Below, piece by piece: positions 1-12,130 of a DNA stretch of 64,000 bases. The stretch lies in assembly GCA_038049695.1 (NCBI GenBank), contig CP142456.1, positions 68,723,922-68,787,921 of the forward strand, in the 5' to 3' direction. The position numbers and the translations under genes were made by a program. Source of the DNA: Cinnamomum chago. Lineage: Eukaryota; Streptophyta; Magnoliopsida; Laurales; Lauraceae. Within the stretch, counting starts at the first letter, position 1. Each line of letters opens with the position of its first letter. The notes below the pieces were generated by a model, which searched no databases, was not told where the DNA came from, and worked only from the letters and a program-made list of their open reading frames with translations.

Positions 1-2841
1 CCTCCAGACTTGAATTTGAGAACTACTCAATCATAAAGAACGTCATATACTGCAAATCGTTATACTATCTCCAGCAAGAAATTTTGATAGCCTTAAGAAG
101 CAGCAAAATAAGTATCACAGACCAATAGGACATAAATATTGCACTTGATAAATGTTACAGTGATAAAATTTTACCTGTAGGGATGAAAAAATTGAAGCAT
201 GATAAACATCTGAAAACATCAGGCTCAGTTTCATGGCTTGGATCATTGGCCACAGTAGTATCAGGGCTAGCCTCCATATCAGGCTGAAGCAACGGTTGAG
301 TTTTTTCACGCTTAGAATCAACTTGAGGGTCTTGGAGTGTCCGTTTTCTTTTACGTAAAATAACTCTCTTTGTAATGCATGAATTACAGTTAGGACAGTA
401 TAAATCATGTGTATCCTGCTCCTCCAACACCTTCTCAACATCCATTTCCACTACCGTTTTGTTCAAATTGACTAGCCCACCATTTACAATAGCACCACTC
501 ATGTCCATAGCAGGATCAGACTCTGCTGACCCATTTTCACATTGCCCTCCTGCATGCTTTTGGCTTTTGCCTTTTGCATGCTTGGGACTGCTCCAGTTGC
601 CAGCATTCTGATTTTCACGACTCTTTGATTCAAAATCCATTTCATTATTTCCAAGTTTTTCCTCCCCAATGAACAAGCTGCCAGCACTGGATTTTGTGAC
701 TGTAATTTCACATGTCGATTTGGTATCTGCAACAATGCATCAGATAACCATTTCATTTCTTGCATACGTTATATACACTAAAAATAAAGAAAAAAAAAAG
801 GGATTAAACTACTTGAATGCATGTAAAGGACTTAAAACATGCCAGAACTGATTATCACATAAACTAGCATAACTATTTATTTATTTATTTTCCAATGTGT
901 GTGTATTGTTTCATTCAAAATATCAGCATCAAAGCAAACGGTAATATAAGAATTAAGAATAAAGGGTCTTACAAGGTCAATGAGAAAGTACAATCCATGT
1001 ATTTATTTTTATTTTATTTTTTTATGCTTGGGAAAACTCGAGCACTTTCGACCTCTGTGTTTCTAACCAGCTGATCAACAGCCTAGGACAATCCGCACGA
1101 TAGTGTTCACTTGTTCAAGATTGTAATTTGAAAAAAGCCTCTAGTATTTACTGCATACATTTTGGTCAACTAGTAAAACCACATGACCTTAAATAATTTG
1201 AAACTGTGATCATCAGGTTCGAAATGTTCAGTATCTACTGACCTTCAATTTGTAAACCAAAATATAATCCCTGCTGAGATGATGTTTTGGCATTCATCAC
1301 CCCGCTGGAACACCCTTCATGATTTTGAACATGATCAATGCCAGGACTTCCCATTCGGTAGGTCCAAATGCAGTGTCGACACTTCCATAATCCTTCAGTC
1401 AAACAAATCCAAATGTAATTGTTTGTTTGCCAAACACAGAATGACAGAAATGTCACAATCAAGCTCTATTTATCAAAATGCCTTAAGTAGTGATTTCCAA
1501 TAGCCATGAAACAATCTGAAAGTGTCTCTTCCTCTGGCAGTTTAAAAGAAAACCCAGAAACAAAGATGATGCTGTTGAATTCCTGACACACAATGGAAAA
1601 TTGATTCAATGGGATGGGAATGCAAATCATCTAACTATTTTAGCCAGAAGGAATTATTTGAGTCTTCATCCACAGGTATCTATTGTTGGGAAAGTCCCAC
1701 ATCCCACATTGCCCAAGTAATGGGTTTGATAGGGCTTCATAAACCTTTTTGGGTCTTCCAACTATCAACATTAGCTTTTGGATTAGTATATGGTTTCTTA
1801 CATGGTATCAGCTCATGTGAGTTTCTTACATCTATAGCATACACGGATGATCAGCAATTACAAGTGGGGCCAATGATTTGGTTGGAGCTTTGAATGAACC
1901 ATGATCAGAACTTAAGTACCCATGAGTGGAATATCCTACGTGACCACCTATCAGGTGACCTATTAAAAAGGGTTAGGAAACTGGCCATCAATAAGCACTT
2001 CAAGGAATGGTCCAAGGGTGTCTTACATAAAACCTTACAGTATGTTATAACAGCGAAAAAAAAAAATTGGACTTTTGAATCAAACCATTACTAGAAAAAA
2101 ATTGGTAACAGAGGCACCCCAAACTTGTACCTATCAGCCAATTTTCAAAACCATGACCAAATTCCTTCTTTTCAGTTTCCAACCATCTCAACAATTCAAT
2201 ACTACAATGGGAAGAGAGCCAAATCCTACTTGATACATAAAAATCCTCCAAACAACCTCTTCTTTAGCAAGATTTCGATACCCAAATCGTAAAATCTAAA
2301 GAACCCATCATTGTATCCATATTCAATACTTCAATGCCGCATGTAAAACTAAAATCTACGACATCTATCAGCAACATCCTAGCCTAATAGTCGCCAATGC
2401 AATGAAATTCAGAAGTTGGGTATCGTTCTTCTTGCTCTGCATTTAAGACTGAGAAAGAAAAAAAAAGATCGAAACTTTTATTGTAATCAAAACTTGTGAA
2501 TGAAATTCAACCAAAGCTCCGAAATTCCCAACGCGATTTCCGATTTCCCATCCATTTCAAGAAGGTATTATATAAGGTGGTGGGGAGGAGCAAAACAGTC
2601 ATTTCACGCGAAAACGAAGGGAAAGAAAGGCAAAAGAGAAAAGTGCAGTAGCAGGTGAAGTGCTGAAAAGATGTTTTATACCTTCATCTCTGTCCAAGTA
2701 AACGAAGCTTTCCAGCTCTCCTCCTGTCTCTGCTTCTGCTGCAGCTTCGTGGGGTGGAGGATTTCTGGTTTTGCCGTTCCGAGATCGGAGTTTCAGGGTC
2801 CCGCATTCCTCCTCTCCCTCAGAAGCTATGTCTGCTTCCAT
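1..2841 (-). CDS. MEB-like (membrane protein of ER body-like) gene, 5' part, 3' end outside window
   Basis: Exon model built by eye: exon 1 2841-2682 (ATG at 2841), exon 2 1392-1243, exon 3 726-175, possibly exon 4 from 22 to beyond the edge. All junctions are GT-AG (donors AAG/GTATAA, AAG/GTCAGT, ACAG/GTAAAA) and every intron is phase 1, so the frame stays open through 287 codons. Exon 1 is acidic. Exon 2 carries WKCRHCIWTY and exon 3 carries YCPNCNSC and FRCLSCFNFFIPTG, three CxxC pairs suggesting zinc binding, with a basic KRVILRKRKR stretch between. This cysteine pattern matches my memory of the N-terminal half of MEB1/MEB2-like proteins. In Arabidopsis, MEB1 and MEB2 are ER-body membrane proteins with a C-terminal CCC1/VIT1-like iron/manganese transporter domain; that part would lie left of position 1. 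Family call is from memory, not a search. Exon 4 is uncertain. Confidence 0.72.
1684..1812 (+). mobile_element. TRIM-like solo LTR plus primer-binding site in MEB-like intron 1
   Basis: A 119-bp segment starts TGTTGGGAAAGTCCCACATC and ends in TTACA at 1802. It is followed at once by TGGTATCAGC, the usual start of a primer-binding site complementary to initiator tRNA-Met. TG...CA ends plus this site fit a short non-autonomous LTR retrotransposon. It is in sense orientation on the plus strand, so antisense to the MEB-like gene in whose 1.3 kb intron 1 it sits. I did not find the second LTR. Confidence 0.5.
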
Positions 2842-2965
2842 TCTAATTCTGCTTCTACTTCTGAAAGTGAGCTGTCAGGGGAAGCCGTCCTCGGTTTGTC
2901 AAGCAGGTAATGAGAGACAGGAAGGACTGTCTTTTGCTTTTACGCGCGGAAAATGGTTAGCATGA

Positions 2966-4205
2966 TGTCATTGTGACGAAGTGTAATGATTTCTATGATT
3001 TTTTGGGAATGGGAACATGTGATTTTGGCATCTGTAAATAGTCCCTAGGTCTTTACTTCAATACCTTTGTATCCCCATAATCAATCGGGGCGGGATTGTA
3101 AAATTAGATGGTCCCGTATTTACAAATTAGAATATGAGACCCATTTTGAAAAGGTTTATGGTAGGTAGAATCCATATATATAAATCACTATTAATAATAC
3201 ACTTTTAAAATTTTCAAACATTAAGAATTTTCTAAATTCATCTAAAGAATAATTATTTTAATTTAGTTGGATAGAGTTGTTGAGTAAGGTAGATTTTTTC
3301 ATCTAGACTCTTTAATCACCTATCCATAATAGATATATATTAAAATTTGAATTCACGTAAAGAAGTTTAACAAAAGTGGACTTTGAATTGATTGATAGAA
3401 CTTATCTCTTGAAATTGATTTGAGATCCAATTTTTCAAATTGATTTGATATTAGAGTCCAATTTTGCAATCGATTAGCAAATCGGATTCCAATTTCGAAA
3501 TCGATGCCTACGTCTATAATATATATTAATGGGTAAACATAATGAGATTTGTGTCGGACTTTTATAAAAATGACAATTTTACCCTTATATCCATTAAATA
3601 AAAATAAATATATTATTATTTATAAAAATAATATTATTTTATCCCAAGTCCCAACGGTCTCTTCCAATGACTCTTTAATGCACATGAAGACTAATTACGT
3701 ATTTTGAAATTTTCATCAGTTTAACGGTAGGTTGTGCATGGATTGGATTAGTTATAATCAATTAAAAATACAAGCGTTGATTGTCATTATGATCAATTTG
3801 GATTTAATGAAATAGGTTCTATATTGATAAAAATAGATTTACGTTCAATTATTCTCTCTGACTAAATATAATTATTAACGTTGCAACCTTTACAGAAACC
3901 TAGATCCAAGCTTTTGAATTTATGCACATAAGGATAAAGAGATGGGCAAAAGTTTCATTTCACTCTAAAAATTTTTGGTTGTTGGAAGGCCGTTGATTTT
4001 AGGGACACAAAGGTATTAAAATGAAAAAATGGGGACTTATTTATAAATCATAGAAACTTTAGGAGCCTACGTGCAAAAAACTCAAAAAGTGTAATGTATA
4101 AGAACATTTACATTTTACAAGTGAGTTCATCTTTTGTGATTATGAACATGGGACTCTTTTTTAGAAATTACAATTTGGTCCACCTTTAAAAAATTTATGT
4201 GGGGC
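2966..4205. other. AT-rich intergenic DNA upstream of the MEB-like gene
   Basis: No credible coding region or structured element. It should contain the MEB-like promoter (the gene starts at 2841 reading left), but I see no convincing TATA box. From about 4130 the first copies of a degenerate CTTTAGAAATT repeat appear and continue beyond the 4.2 kb transposon. Confidence 0.5.
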
Positions 4206-5388
4206 CTTTAGAAAGAGTGTGGCTATCTACACACTGCAAAAGTCCCTCCACACACTGCAATTTTTTTAAAAAAATTAAAATTTAAAAAATCCTCAAACTA
4301 CCCCTCTCCCTCTCCTCCCATATCTCTCCTTCCATCTCCCGCCGGCCGGCTGCCCCCTCCACCCTTCTCTCTCCCTCTTCCTCTCCTTCTCCCTCTCTAT
4401 TTCCCTCTCCCTGCTCGTCGCCGGCCGCCGCCCGCCCACCCTTTCTCCTTCTCTCTCCTTCTCCTTCTCCCTCTCTTTCCCTCTTCCTGTTAAACCCTAA
4501 ACCCTGCTCGTCCCTAGCCGCCGCCCGCGCACCCTTTCTCCTTCTCTCTCCTTCTCCTTCTCCCTCTCTTTCCCTCTTCCTGTTAAACCCTAAACCCTGC
4601 TCGTCCCTAGCCGCCGCCCGCGCACCCTTTCTCCTTCTCTCTCCTTCTCCTTCTCCCTCTCTTTCCCTCTTCCTGTTAAACCCTAAACCCTACTCGTCCC
4701 TAGCCGCCACCCGCCCACCCTCTCTCCTTCTCTCTCCCTCTATTTCCCTCTCCCTGCTAAACCCTAAACCCTACTCGTCCCCAACCGCCGCCCGAGCCAC
4801 CATCTCCCACTCCCTCTTTCCCTCTCCCTCTCCCCCTCTTTCTCCCTGTCTCGCAGCCCACCTCCGCGAGTAAGTGGCGAGACAGGGAGAAGAAGGGAGA
4901 GAGAGATGGTGGCGTGGGCGGCACCAGGGACGAGCAGGAGAGGGAAATAGAGAGGGAGAGTGGGAGAGAGAGAGGGGAGAGGGGGCGGCCGACGATGATC
5001 AGGGAGAGGGCTCAGTCGCAGGCGAAGAGGTCAGGCTAGCGGCGGAGGACGAAAGGGAGGAGGTCGATCCAGAGCGGTTTGAGGGTTTTTGTGATGGCAG
5101 GAGCCGACTGTGTGGAAGGGTTTGCAGACAAGGGAGGGTGGGTGCAGAGACCTGGGAGCAGAGAGAGAGAGGGAAGGAGAGGGGGAGGAAGATGGGTCGG
5201 CGCAGGCGGTGGCTGGCTGGGTCGGCGCAAGGGTGGCGGCAGGTGGGGGTTGTCTGAGCAGGGCGAGGTAGAGAGAGGGAAGGAGGGGGAGAGGGGTAGT
5301 TTAGGGTTTTTTAATTTTTTTTAAAAAAAATAATTGCAGTGTGTGAATGGGCTTTTGCAATGTGTAGGTAGCATGACTCCTTTAGAAA
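4206..5388. mobile_element. Non-autonomous Mutator-like (foldback) element, 9-bp TSD
   Basis: Element proper 4215-5379 (1165 bp). The left end GAGTGTGGCTATCTACAC and the reverse complement of the right end GAGTCATGCTACCTACAC match, and the similarity runs about 55 bp inward through ACACACTGCAATT. Both sides carry the 9-bp direct repeat CTTTAGAAA (4206-4214 and 5380-5388), the target-site size typical of Mutator-like elements. The interior is strikingly asymmetric: CT-rich on the left, GA-rich on the right, with an inner hairpin around TCTCGC/GCGAGA near 4850-4885. Apparent reading frames in the purine-rich half are low-complexity and not genes. No transposase is present, so it would have been moved in trans. 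The flanking DNA is itself rich in CTTTAGAAA, which slightly weakens the TSD. Confidence 0.72.
4395..4790. repeat. 93-bp minisatellite containing short telomere-like CCCTAAA runs
   Basis: Within the 4.2 kb element a unit beginning TGTTAAACCCTAAACCC recurs at 4488, 4581 and 4674 (spacing exactly 93) and in variant form at about 4755. Each unit also has a CT-rich tract and a GCCGCC-containing segment. Each carries only two CCCTAAA-type repeats, so this is a minisatellite with telomere-like words, not an interstitial telomere array. Confidence 0.8.
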
Positions 5389-5760
5389 TTACAACATAGG
5401 ATCTATCTTCATTCAGAATCTCATTTGGCCCACCTTTAGAAATTGTACGTGTAGCCCTCTTTAGAAATTAGAATGTGAATCCACCTAATAAGAATTGTGG
5501 TATATATGGCCCACTATCAGAATTGCTTTACATAGGTTCCATCTTTAGAAATTGCAACATGAGACTTACCTTGGAAATAGATTATGGAACTCACAATTTG
5601 TCGCATGTGGGCCTATCTTTAGAAATTATGATTTTTGGAGATTTCAAACTTGGCCCACCTTTTAAAGTTGTGCTATCTATGACCCTTCTTTCTAAAAATT
5701 AAATGATATTCACCTTTAAAAATTATAATGTGAGAACCACCTTTAAAACTAAAGAGTGTA
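5389..5760 (+). repeat. Degenerate short tandem repeat built on CACCTTTAGAAATT
   Basis: About ten diverged units of roughly 30-40 bp share a core like GGCCCACCTTTAGAAATTG followed by a variable tail. Similar units lie left of the 4.2 kb transposon (4135-4210), so the transposon appears to have split an older repeat tract. No coding capacity. Confidence 0.6.
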
Positions 5761-6804
5761 AGACACTGGAATTCTGAAATTCTAAAATGTCAGTGGCTTG
5801 GTTGAGACTTGGAAATGCCACATTTTGAGCATGTATAAAATTCCCAACTTCTACCAAGAATTCTAAATTTCTAGTTAGAAATGTTTGCAAAGAAACAAAT
5901 TCAAGTGTAATTCAAAATTTTTGGGGATGATAAAATATAATGTTTTCCTAAAGTTAATGCTTGGTAGTGAGTTTGATTTTTTGAAACTTTAAAAAATATC
6001 ATATCACTTTTTCATTATTAATTATCTCTCTTGCACCAAGATCTCCTTCGACTTTTTCCAATTTCCTCATCTTCTTTTAGCTGGAAGACGTAGACAAGAC
6101 ATAATGAAAATGAAAAGAAAGTTTAGTGGAAAGATACACAACAAAACAAAATACTAAAGGCTAATTTATCTTAGATGTATAATCGCTATCAAATTTCTAA
6201 AACAGAATCTAAGGATGCCTAATTTACTGAAAGTTTGGTGAGGCATCTCTCTCTTGTTGTAGCTTGGCTAGGGTTGCAGACTAAAAAAAAAAAGAAAAGG
6301 ATGCCTCATATATATGGATCCAGATCCCCTGTTTGGTCTAGACAGGAAGCCCTGTTTGGACCAATCCAGAGGTGCCACATGGGAAGATGAAATTTTTAAA
6401 GAGATGGGATTTTTTTAAGGAGATGGGATGTGACATCTCAAACGCATGTGGCACCCCCTGGTCCATTTCACACACACACATATATATATGATTCCCATAT
6501 GATACGGGTAAGATACAGGGATGGGTGATGTGCCTATTCATGTTTGAAAATATAGGATTTAGATATGAGCAGCTAATGTTTTTTTATATAGATATGAGCA
6601 GCTAATGTTTTCTCTAGATAACTTTTGAATTAATAAAATTATCATTGTGAGTGTTTAGGTTTCCTTCTAATATTTTTCATATTGAAAAGTAAGAAAATTA
6701 AAAGGGTCAAGCAAAATAATGGACTTGAGAAGTAGGATATGATTAACTTGTACTCTAAAAGTATGGGTGTGGTATCAAATATGGAGAGAGTGGTGCATCA
6801 GTCC
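5761..6804. other. Gene-free AT-rich stretch
   Basis: No gene recognised. Small features only: a (CA)n/(TA)n run at about 6472-6489 and a local tandem duplication of GATATGAGCAGCTAATGTTT at about 6563-6612. Confidence 0.5.
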
Positions 6805-7217
6805 GACATAGATAGGGGTATAAATGGGTTATCGATTCTCCAATTACCGGAGGTTTCGACCCGTTAAAAATAGGGTCTGTGTCCTTATTTAGGCCCCGAT
6901 AAGTAAATGGGTTTGAGTCCAATTTCACCTTGGTTCGGACCCATGGCCCTGAGACCAGACATATTGTCTCAATTTTCAAAAATCTCTCTTAAAAACCATA
7001 TTTTTTAATATCATTTTCTACCTAGACCCAGACCCAAATCTAGACCCGTTCCATATATAGTTTTGGTTTCGGTTCCAATTCCGAAGCTGAGAAATCGGTT
7101 CCGAAACGGTTCCAAGTCCAGATCTGGATTCGGTTCCACATGCTCCTTAACGGTTTCGGTTCCGATTCCACCATAGACCCGGACCGGAACCAACCTATTT
7201 ACAACCCTAGACATATA
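6805..7217 (-). mobile_element. hAT-type non-autonomous element, TAGGGTTGTAAA family
   Basis: Element 6813-7209. The right end read on the minus strand is TAGGGTTGTAAATAGG and the left end is TAGGGGTATAAATGGG, forming terminal inverted repeats. Flanking 8-bp direct repeats GACATAGA (6805-6812) and GACATATA (7210-7217) match at 7 of 8 positions, the TSD length of hAT transposons. The interior is built of short GGTTCCGGTTC-like words. Same family as the elements at 16.3, 24.4, 38.0 and 39.8 kb. Confidence 0.7.
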
Positions 7218-7768
7218 TATGTTGGGCTTGTACAAGTATCTTAGTACAATATATAGTCATGCCTCGCGTTAAGACCTTCATAGCGGCAAATTATCTTGTA
7301 TACTATATTAGCATATTCTATATTGATGAGAATCATCCCCACTTGAGGTCATGTCAATAATGAGAACTGTGTGAGATAGATCTCAATGAAACTCAGTAGT
7401 GTGCAAAAAATTAGTCTCACTGGATCATCTTAACATCTTGATTTATAGCTCTCAGATTTAATAATTTTAGAATATATAATTTTTTTATTTGCAATTCAGC
7501 CATGAATTATAATAGAAAGAGACTTGTTTGCAGGAGAGGGCAGAAGGGGGGTATGAGAGAGGGCCACCATGATTTTTAAAATAAAAGGGACCTGATGGCC
7601 TAAAAATTATGAGTGGGCCAAACATGTGAATCGTGCTGGTGAAGATGATTCTCCTTTGAATATTTTTACCATATTAACATCTCAAATTGTGAGGCTCATT
7701 AATGGTGCATTGCATGATACTCATGCAATCTGACATAGAACTTAAAATAATCCAAAAGGTAAATATAG

Positions 7769-7880
7769 AATTTTTTTTTCTTTTTTTGTGTTGCTATCGG
7801 AGGATTCCCAATTCTTTTTGCTGGACTAATCCATCTCGGCAGTCCAATAGAAGTGGGTGGATCCCCACCATGCGAAACAT
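7769..7880 (-). mobile_element. tRNA-derived SINE, truncated, reverse orientation
   Basis: A poly-T run is followed by GTTGCTATCGGAGGATTCCC and a GGACTAATC motif, the 3' region of the window's common SINE family in reverse orientation. The tRNA-like head is missing or too degenerate to see. The rest of 7218-8400 shows nothing recognisable. Confidence 0.5.
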
Positions 7881-8409
7881 GATTAATGCCGCATTAGTTT
7901 ACTAATCATGTTTTCAATCACATACTCAATCATATGGTGGAAACAATTCATTTAAATGTGAAATCCAAATTCATTTCACCAAAATAGATGAGATTCATCT
8001 TGATCAATCCAAATTACCTTTCTATGGGCCCACGATAGAACTTTAACATGTGTTATACATTATTGTATAATAGCTGCGATAGGGGATCCAGATTCTTCGC
8101 TGGTGCCATGTCTCGAACCCCTGACCTAATGGTTCAAACAATTGAATTTAACCATCCTCAGCTTTATTGTGACCCATCCTCATCTTTATTGTGCACCATT
8201 GTCTTTTCTCCCTATCATAATGAAGAAAAAAAAAAAGAAAAAAGAGAGACGGTCCCATCATCCAATGAATGAGAATAAATAGGGAGATCATGCACCCATA
8301 CAGTTGTTCAGTTTTCTTCTGTGATTTTAAAATTAAGAATTAGTGATCCATGTGTGATGGAGTTGTTGGAGTCGAGCTTTCGGAAGGCTTACGTAACATG
8401 AGAGTCCAA

Positions 8410-8612
8410 CTAAACACATTAACCCTAAGGGTAGTTCGTGGCTTAAAACCACGGTTTGCACTGAGAGGTTGTGGATTCGAAACTGCACAATAGGCCACAA
8501 GATAATTTTATCCGGCTTTCTCTCATGGACTCGTAGGAATTATTCTGTTCAAAAGCCAGATCCTGCATTATCAAAAAAAAAAACAAAACAAAACAAAAGC
8601 TAAACGCATTAA
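8410..8612 (+). mobile_element. tRNA-derived SINE with 13-bp TSD
   Basis: Element about 8423-8599, flanked by CTAAACACATTAA (8410-8422) and CTAAACGCATTAA (8600-8612). It contains GTGGATTCGAAACTGC, resembling a pol III B box, and ends in an A-rich tail. Same family as the SINEs at 11.9, 19.9, 20.5, 33.9, 54.1, 54.9 and 59.2 kb. Confidence 0.75.
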
Positions 8613-9120
8613 GAAAAAAAGTTGCAAAAACATAAAACGCAGGCCTAGATTCAGGCATTGCTCAATATGATTATTGCAGCCTATCACTCCAGTTCAATTT
8701 CAATTTATTTAATGCCACACATTGCACTGGAGCAGATTACAAATGTGCTACCACGATGTATGCTACCGGTCTTTTCATTCCATGGTGCATCATTTTCCCA
8801 ATAAAGTAGTCTGAAAGTGGCTTTTGAGTTTGTTGGGCTCATGCAGTATATTGATTTTGCAGAAACACCTGGTGGATGTTAGGGTTAGCTAGTATAAAAC
8901 TACTTAAAAGTCAATCTGAATGGGAAAAAATCATTTTAGTATGTAATAGAAAGGTGATTCTATTCATGTTATATAGTAAAGTAATCTCTAAAGTTTAGAA
9001 ATCACTGTCATAAGACCTCATTGCTTCAGCTTGCCGTGAAGTGGTTAAATTAATGGTGTGAATTTTCAAATTGGAACTCTCAAGATGTCAGGGTTTTTCT
9101 TGTTTTCACTATATCTACTG

Positions 9121-9868
9121 TAAGGCCCCGTTTTTTATTTGAAATCTCTAAGAATTCTAAGAATGTATTCTTATTAAAGTAGCTAAATTGAATAAACACA
9201 AGTGAATATGTACAGTTGCCCATCAAATAATCTCTTTTTATTTGAAAAATGACTACCCCATTATCACCCTTGTTAATCAAAAGTTAGTAAAGTCATTCCC
9301 TTCTATATATCCACTTTAAAGCCTTTGGCCTCTCCTCCTTTATTAATATTCATTTGTTTGAACCCATTTTAACATTGGGTCCTATAATTTTAATACCATG
9401 CAAACAAATAAGCCTATAATTCCATATGGCCGCCCATGAGCCATTAGATGATATCATTAACATTACTTGACACATCATGTCCCATTCTTCTCCTATGACC
9501 AATTAGATTTAACCTCATTTCTCATTAGAATTTAAAGCCCCTCCAAAGTAGGGTTTTTTTTTTTTTTTCAAATACCGAACCCTTTCCTATTCATATCATG
9601 CCATTTTTCATCTCCAATCAAAATTGATCCAAGCATGCTCTTCTCTCAAAAAACACTCAAGAAAATTGAAACCCATTGATTATGTAGTAAGGGAAGATGG
9701 GAGATGTATAGCCAACTATTACTCTAATAAATCAAATCGTAGCAAAGTAAAGTATCCCATCTACATCTCCTCCTTTATGCTCACCACTTTGATGACCATT
9801 TGTTGAAACCTATTTTACTATAAATTCATAGGAATTCAATTCCATACAAAAAAAAAAAAAGCCCATAA
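9121..9868. mobile_element. Probable PIF/Harbinger-type MITE, composite
   Basis: Left end GGCCCCGTTTTTTATTTG follows TAA; the right end (reverse complement TGGGCTTTTTTT) is followed by TAA (9866-9868), consistent with a 3-bp TSD. Similar sequence recurs inside (9325-9420 against 9757-9860), with another end-like CAAACAAATAAGCC near 9401-9414, so it may be two nested or tandem copies. Inner sequence resembles the MITE at 53.1-53.4 kb. Boundaries uncertain. Confidence 0.38.
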
Positions 9869-11926
9869 GAACCCACTTTTTGGGAACCATCGTCTTTCTT
9901 TGGTTTCTTAATGAAATTCTATTTATCAAAAAAAAAAATTGTAATTAACATAAGTTTGAACATAAAATTTAGAAGGTGTATATGAGTAGAAAAACTTATG
10001 GTTGATGGAAAATCAACACATGAATAAATGAGCTGAGCAAGATTAGTGATTTAGTGTGGTTGTAAGTACTTTGTGCTTTGTAACTGCATTGGAAAAGTTG
10101 AAAGAGAGTGGATTATTTTGATAGCAATTTAGGAAATTTTGACATCAAGCCGATTTCCCAAAGGCAAAGGTGTGATTATTGCCCCAACCCTGTCGAGGAG
10201 TGAGCATGGATGAACTAGTGGAAACGGATCCCCTGATGAACGACCTTGACTCAAATTAATATACCTTTATGTCTATAGAATTGATGATGACCACTAGACT
10301 TACTGTTCGATCTTGTCCTTTGTTCCACGTGAAGTCAAGATCCTCTGTCTCCCTCACACTTTCCTCTGAAGTGAGGGGAGTTGAGCTGCATTCTAGGGCC
10401 ACCATTTCAATTTCTAACCCACCAAATTTTATTCTAATCAGACTTGTTTATCCTATAAAATTGAGCGTATGGTCACTATTGTGATTCATGCAGGTAATTT
10501 ATAATGCATAAGATTATATTAATTAGTTTGTGAATCATATTTTCAGTTTTACAATGGATCCAACACCTATAAAAGTAAAATTTAGAAACATCTCATGATA
10601 GAATAAGTTATTTATGTGGTTAGGATTTTCGAAAAGGGGGGTTTTACAATAAAGTTTTGCTACTCCCACGCAAGAAAAGCACGAGTAGGACATTAGTAGA
10701 ACAAGAGGATTTCGTGCTTCATGGATTTGTGTTCCCACAGAAAAAGGAATCATGCATTCTAACGTTTCCCGTAGGAAAATCGAAATCTTTTTTTATCTAA
10801 AAAAATATATATCGAAGTCTTTTTTTATAGAAGAAAATATATTTAATTTATCTTCTTCCATAATATAAAAAAGTTTCATACCAAATAATGAAATAGTGAG
10901 TCTCATGAAAAACCAAAATAATCTCCCTCTCGATCATGAAGTTCGCTTGTCGCACAAATGAGCCCTACAGGAACATCTTTGTATAGCTATAAAAATCCTA
11001 GATTTACTAAGGATGATTTCTACATTTCACTAAATATGAGTGTAAACCTCACCATAAGAAACAATCTTTCATAGAATTGTGGAAAGCTTAGTTACTTTTT
11101 CTACCTTACTTAAAAGGGGAAAAGTGGCCATACAAATGCAATTTTTACTATACCACTGAAAATATTTTTCACTAATTTCCATGTCTTTTATGCCAAAAAG
11201 CATATACACAAACATGTCCTTAAAAGGATCCAAACACTTAAAGACCTTAGAGGTAGCAATGGATTGGCTTCAAGTTATTTGGGGGGTACCCGATAACATA
11301 CATAGGCTCAATCAATCCTGCTTTATTTGTTAATCAACTCAAAAATACTAGTTGAATTATTAATAGGATTCAAATTTAGAATTGAGCTTCAATTTTTTTA
11401 ATTAATTGAGAAATTAGAGCTCAATTTCAAATTTTATTTTGAGGGAGTGATTTTAAAATTTAAGAGAAATCTTTAATTTTAGCCATCGAAGTAAAAGAAA
11501 ATAATCTGAAAGGATTTTCCTTTTAAAAAGTCTAATCCAGTACCCTTTGTCCAAGGAAGCCAAAGTGTGTGTCATCTATGCAAGCCAAGTGTGTGCCATC
11601 AAGCACACACTAACTTTGACTTGACTTGGCAAAAGGCTTTAACAGAGTCGTCATGATGATTTGGACATTGATACGGACTTTGGTGGTATTGATTTGTGTC
11701 ACACTCATAAAACGCAGCACGCTTGACAACTATGATTGTGGTTTTTTCTTTGATTCTTTAGCTGGTTTGTTGAACTCCACATCTAATTTTTGGACTTTGC
11801 ATTTTGTTGCTGAAAAAGAAAAGTTTGGCACATGGGATCTGTTTGTGGAACTAGAGAATTTGATTTTTCATGTCGCGTATTTTTTTTTACAGTGGATCAA
11901 GAAAATTAAATTTGAGACCTCTATTT
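9869..11926. other. Gene-free AT-rich stretch
   Basis: About 2 kb without a recognisable gene, RNA or element. The short open frames (for example 11626-11928) lack similarity to anything I know and have no sensible codon bias or splice context. Confidence 0.5.
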
Positions 11927-12130
11927 AAAATAAATATTTTTTTTTTTTTTTTTTGCTTTTGAAAGGTTCCCAATCTTTTTGGGCTGGACTAATCCCTTCG
12001 GACCGAAAATGAAGCCGGATAAACTCTCATATAGTCCCAATGTAATGGTGTTGTTTCGAATCTACAACTTTCGGATGCAAACCGTGATCTTAAGCCAATT
12101 AAACTACCCCATAGGGTTCTAAAAGAAATA
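11927..12130 (-). mobile_element. tRNA-derived SINE, reverse orientation
   Basis: Element 11937-12120: poly-T, then GGTTCCCAATCTTTTTGGGC, GGACTAATCCC, a GTTTCGAATC B-box complement and AAGCCAATTAAACTACCCC. Flanks AAAATAAATA (11927-11936) and AAAAGAAATA (12121-12130) are a 9/10 TSD. Confidence 0.72.

Noticed and set aside
4487-4770. Interstitial telomere array
   Set aside because: Each 93-bp unit has only two CCCTAAA-like repeats inside CT-rich DNA, so this is a minisatellite in a transposon.
4874-5324. Arg/Glu/Gly-rich open frames on both strands
   Set aside because: They arise from purine-rich low-complexity DNA inside the Mutator-like element; no start context, domain or splice support.
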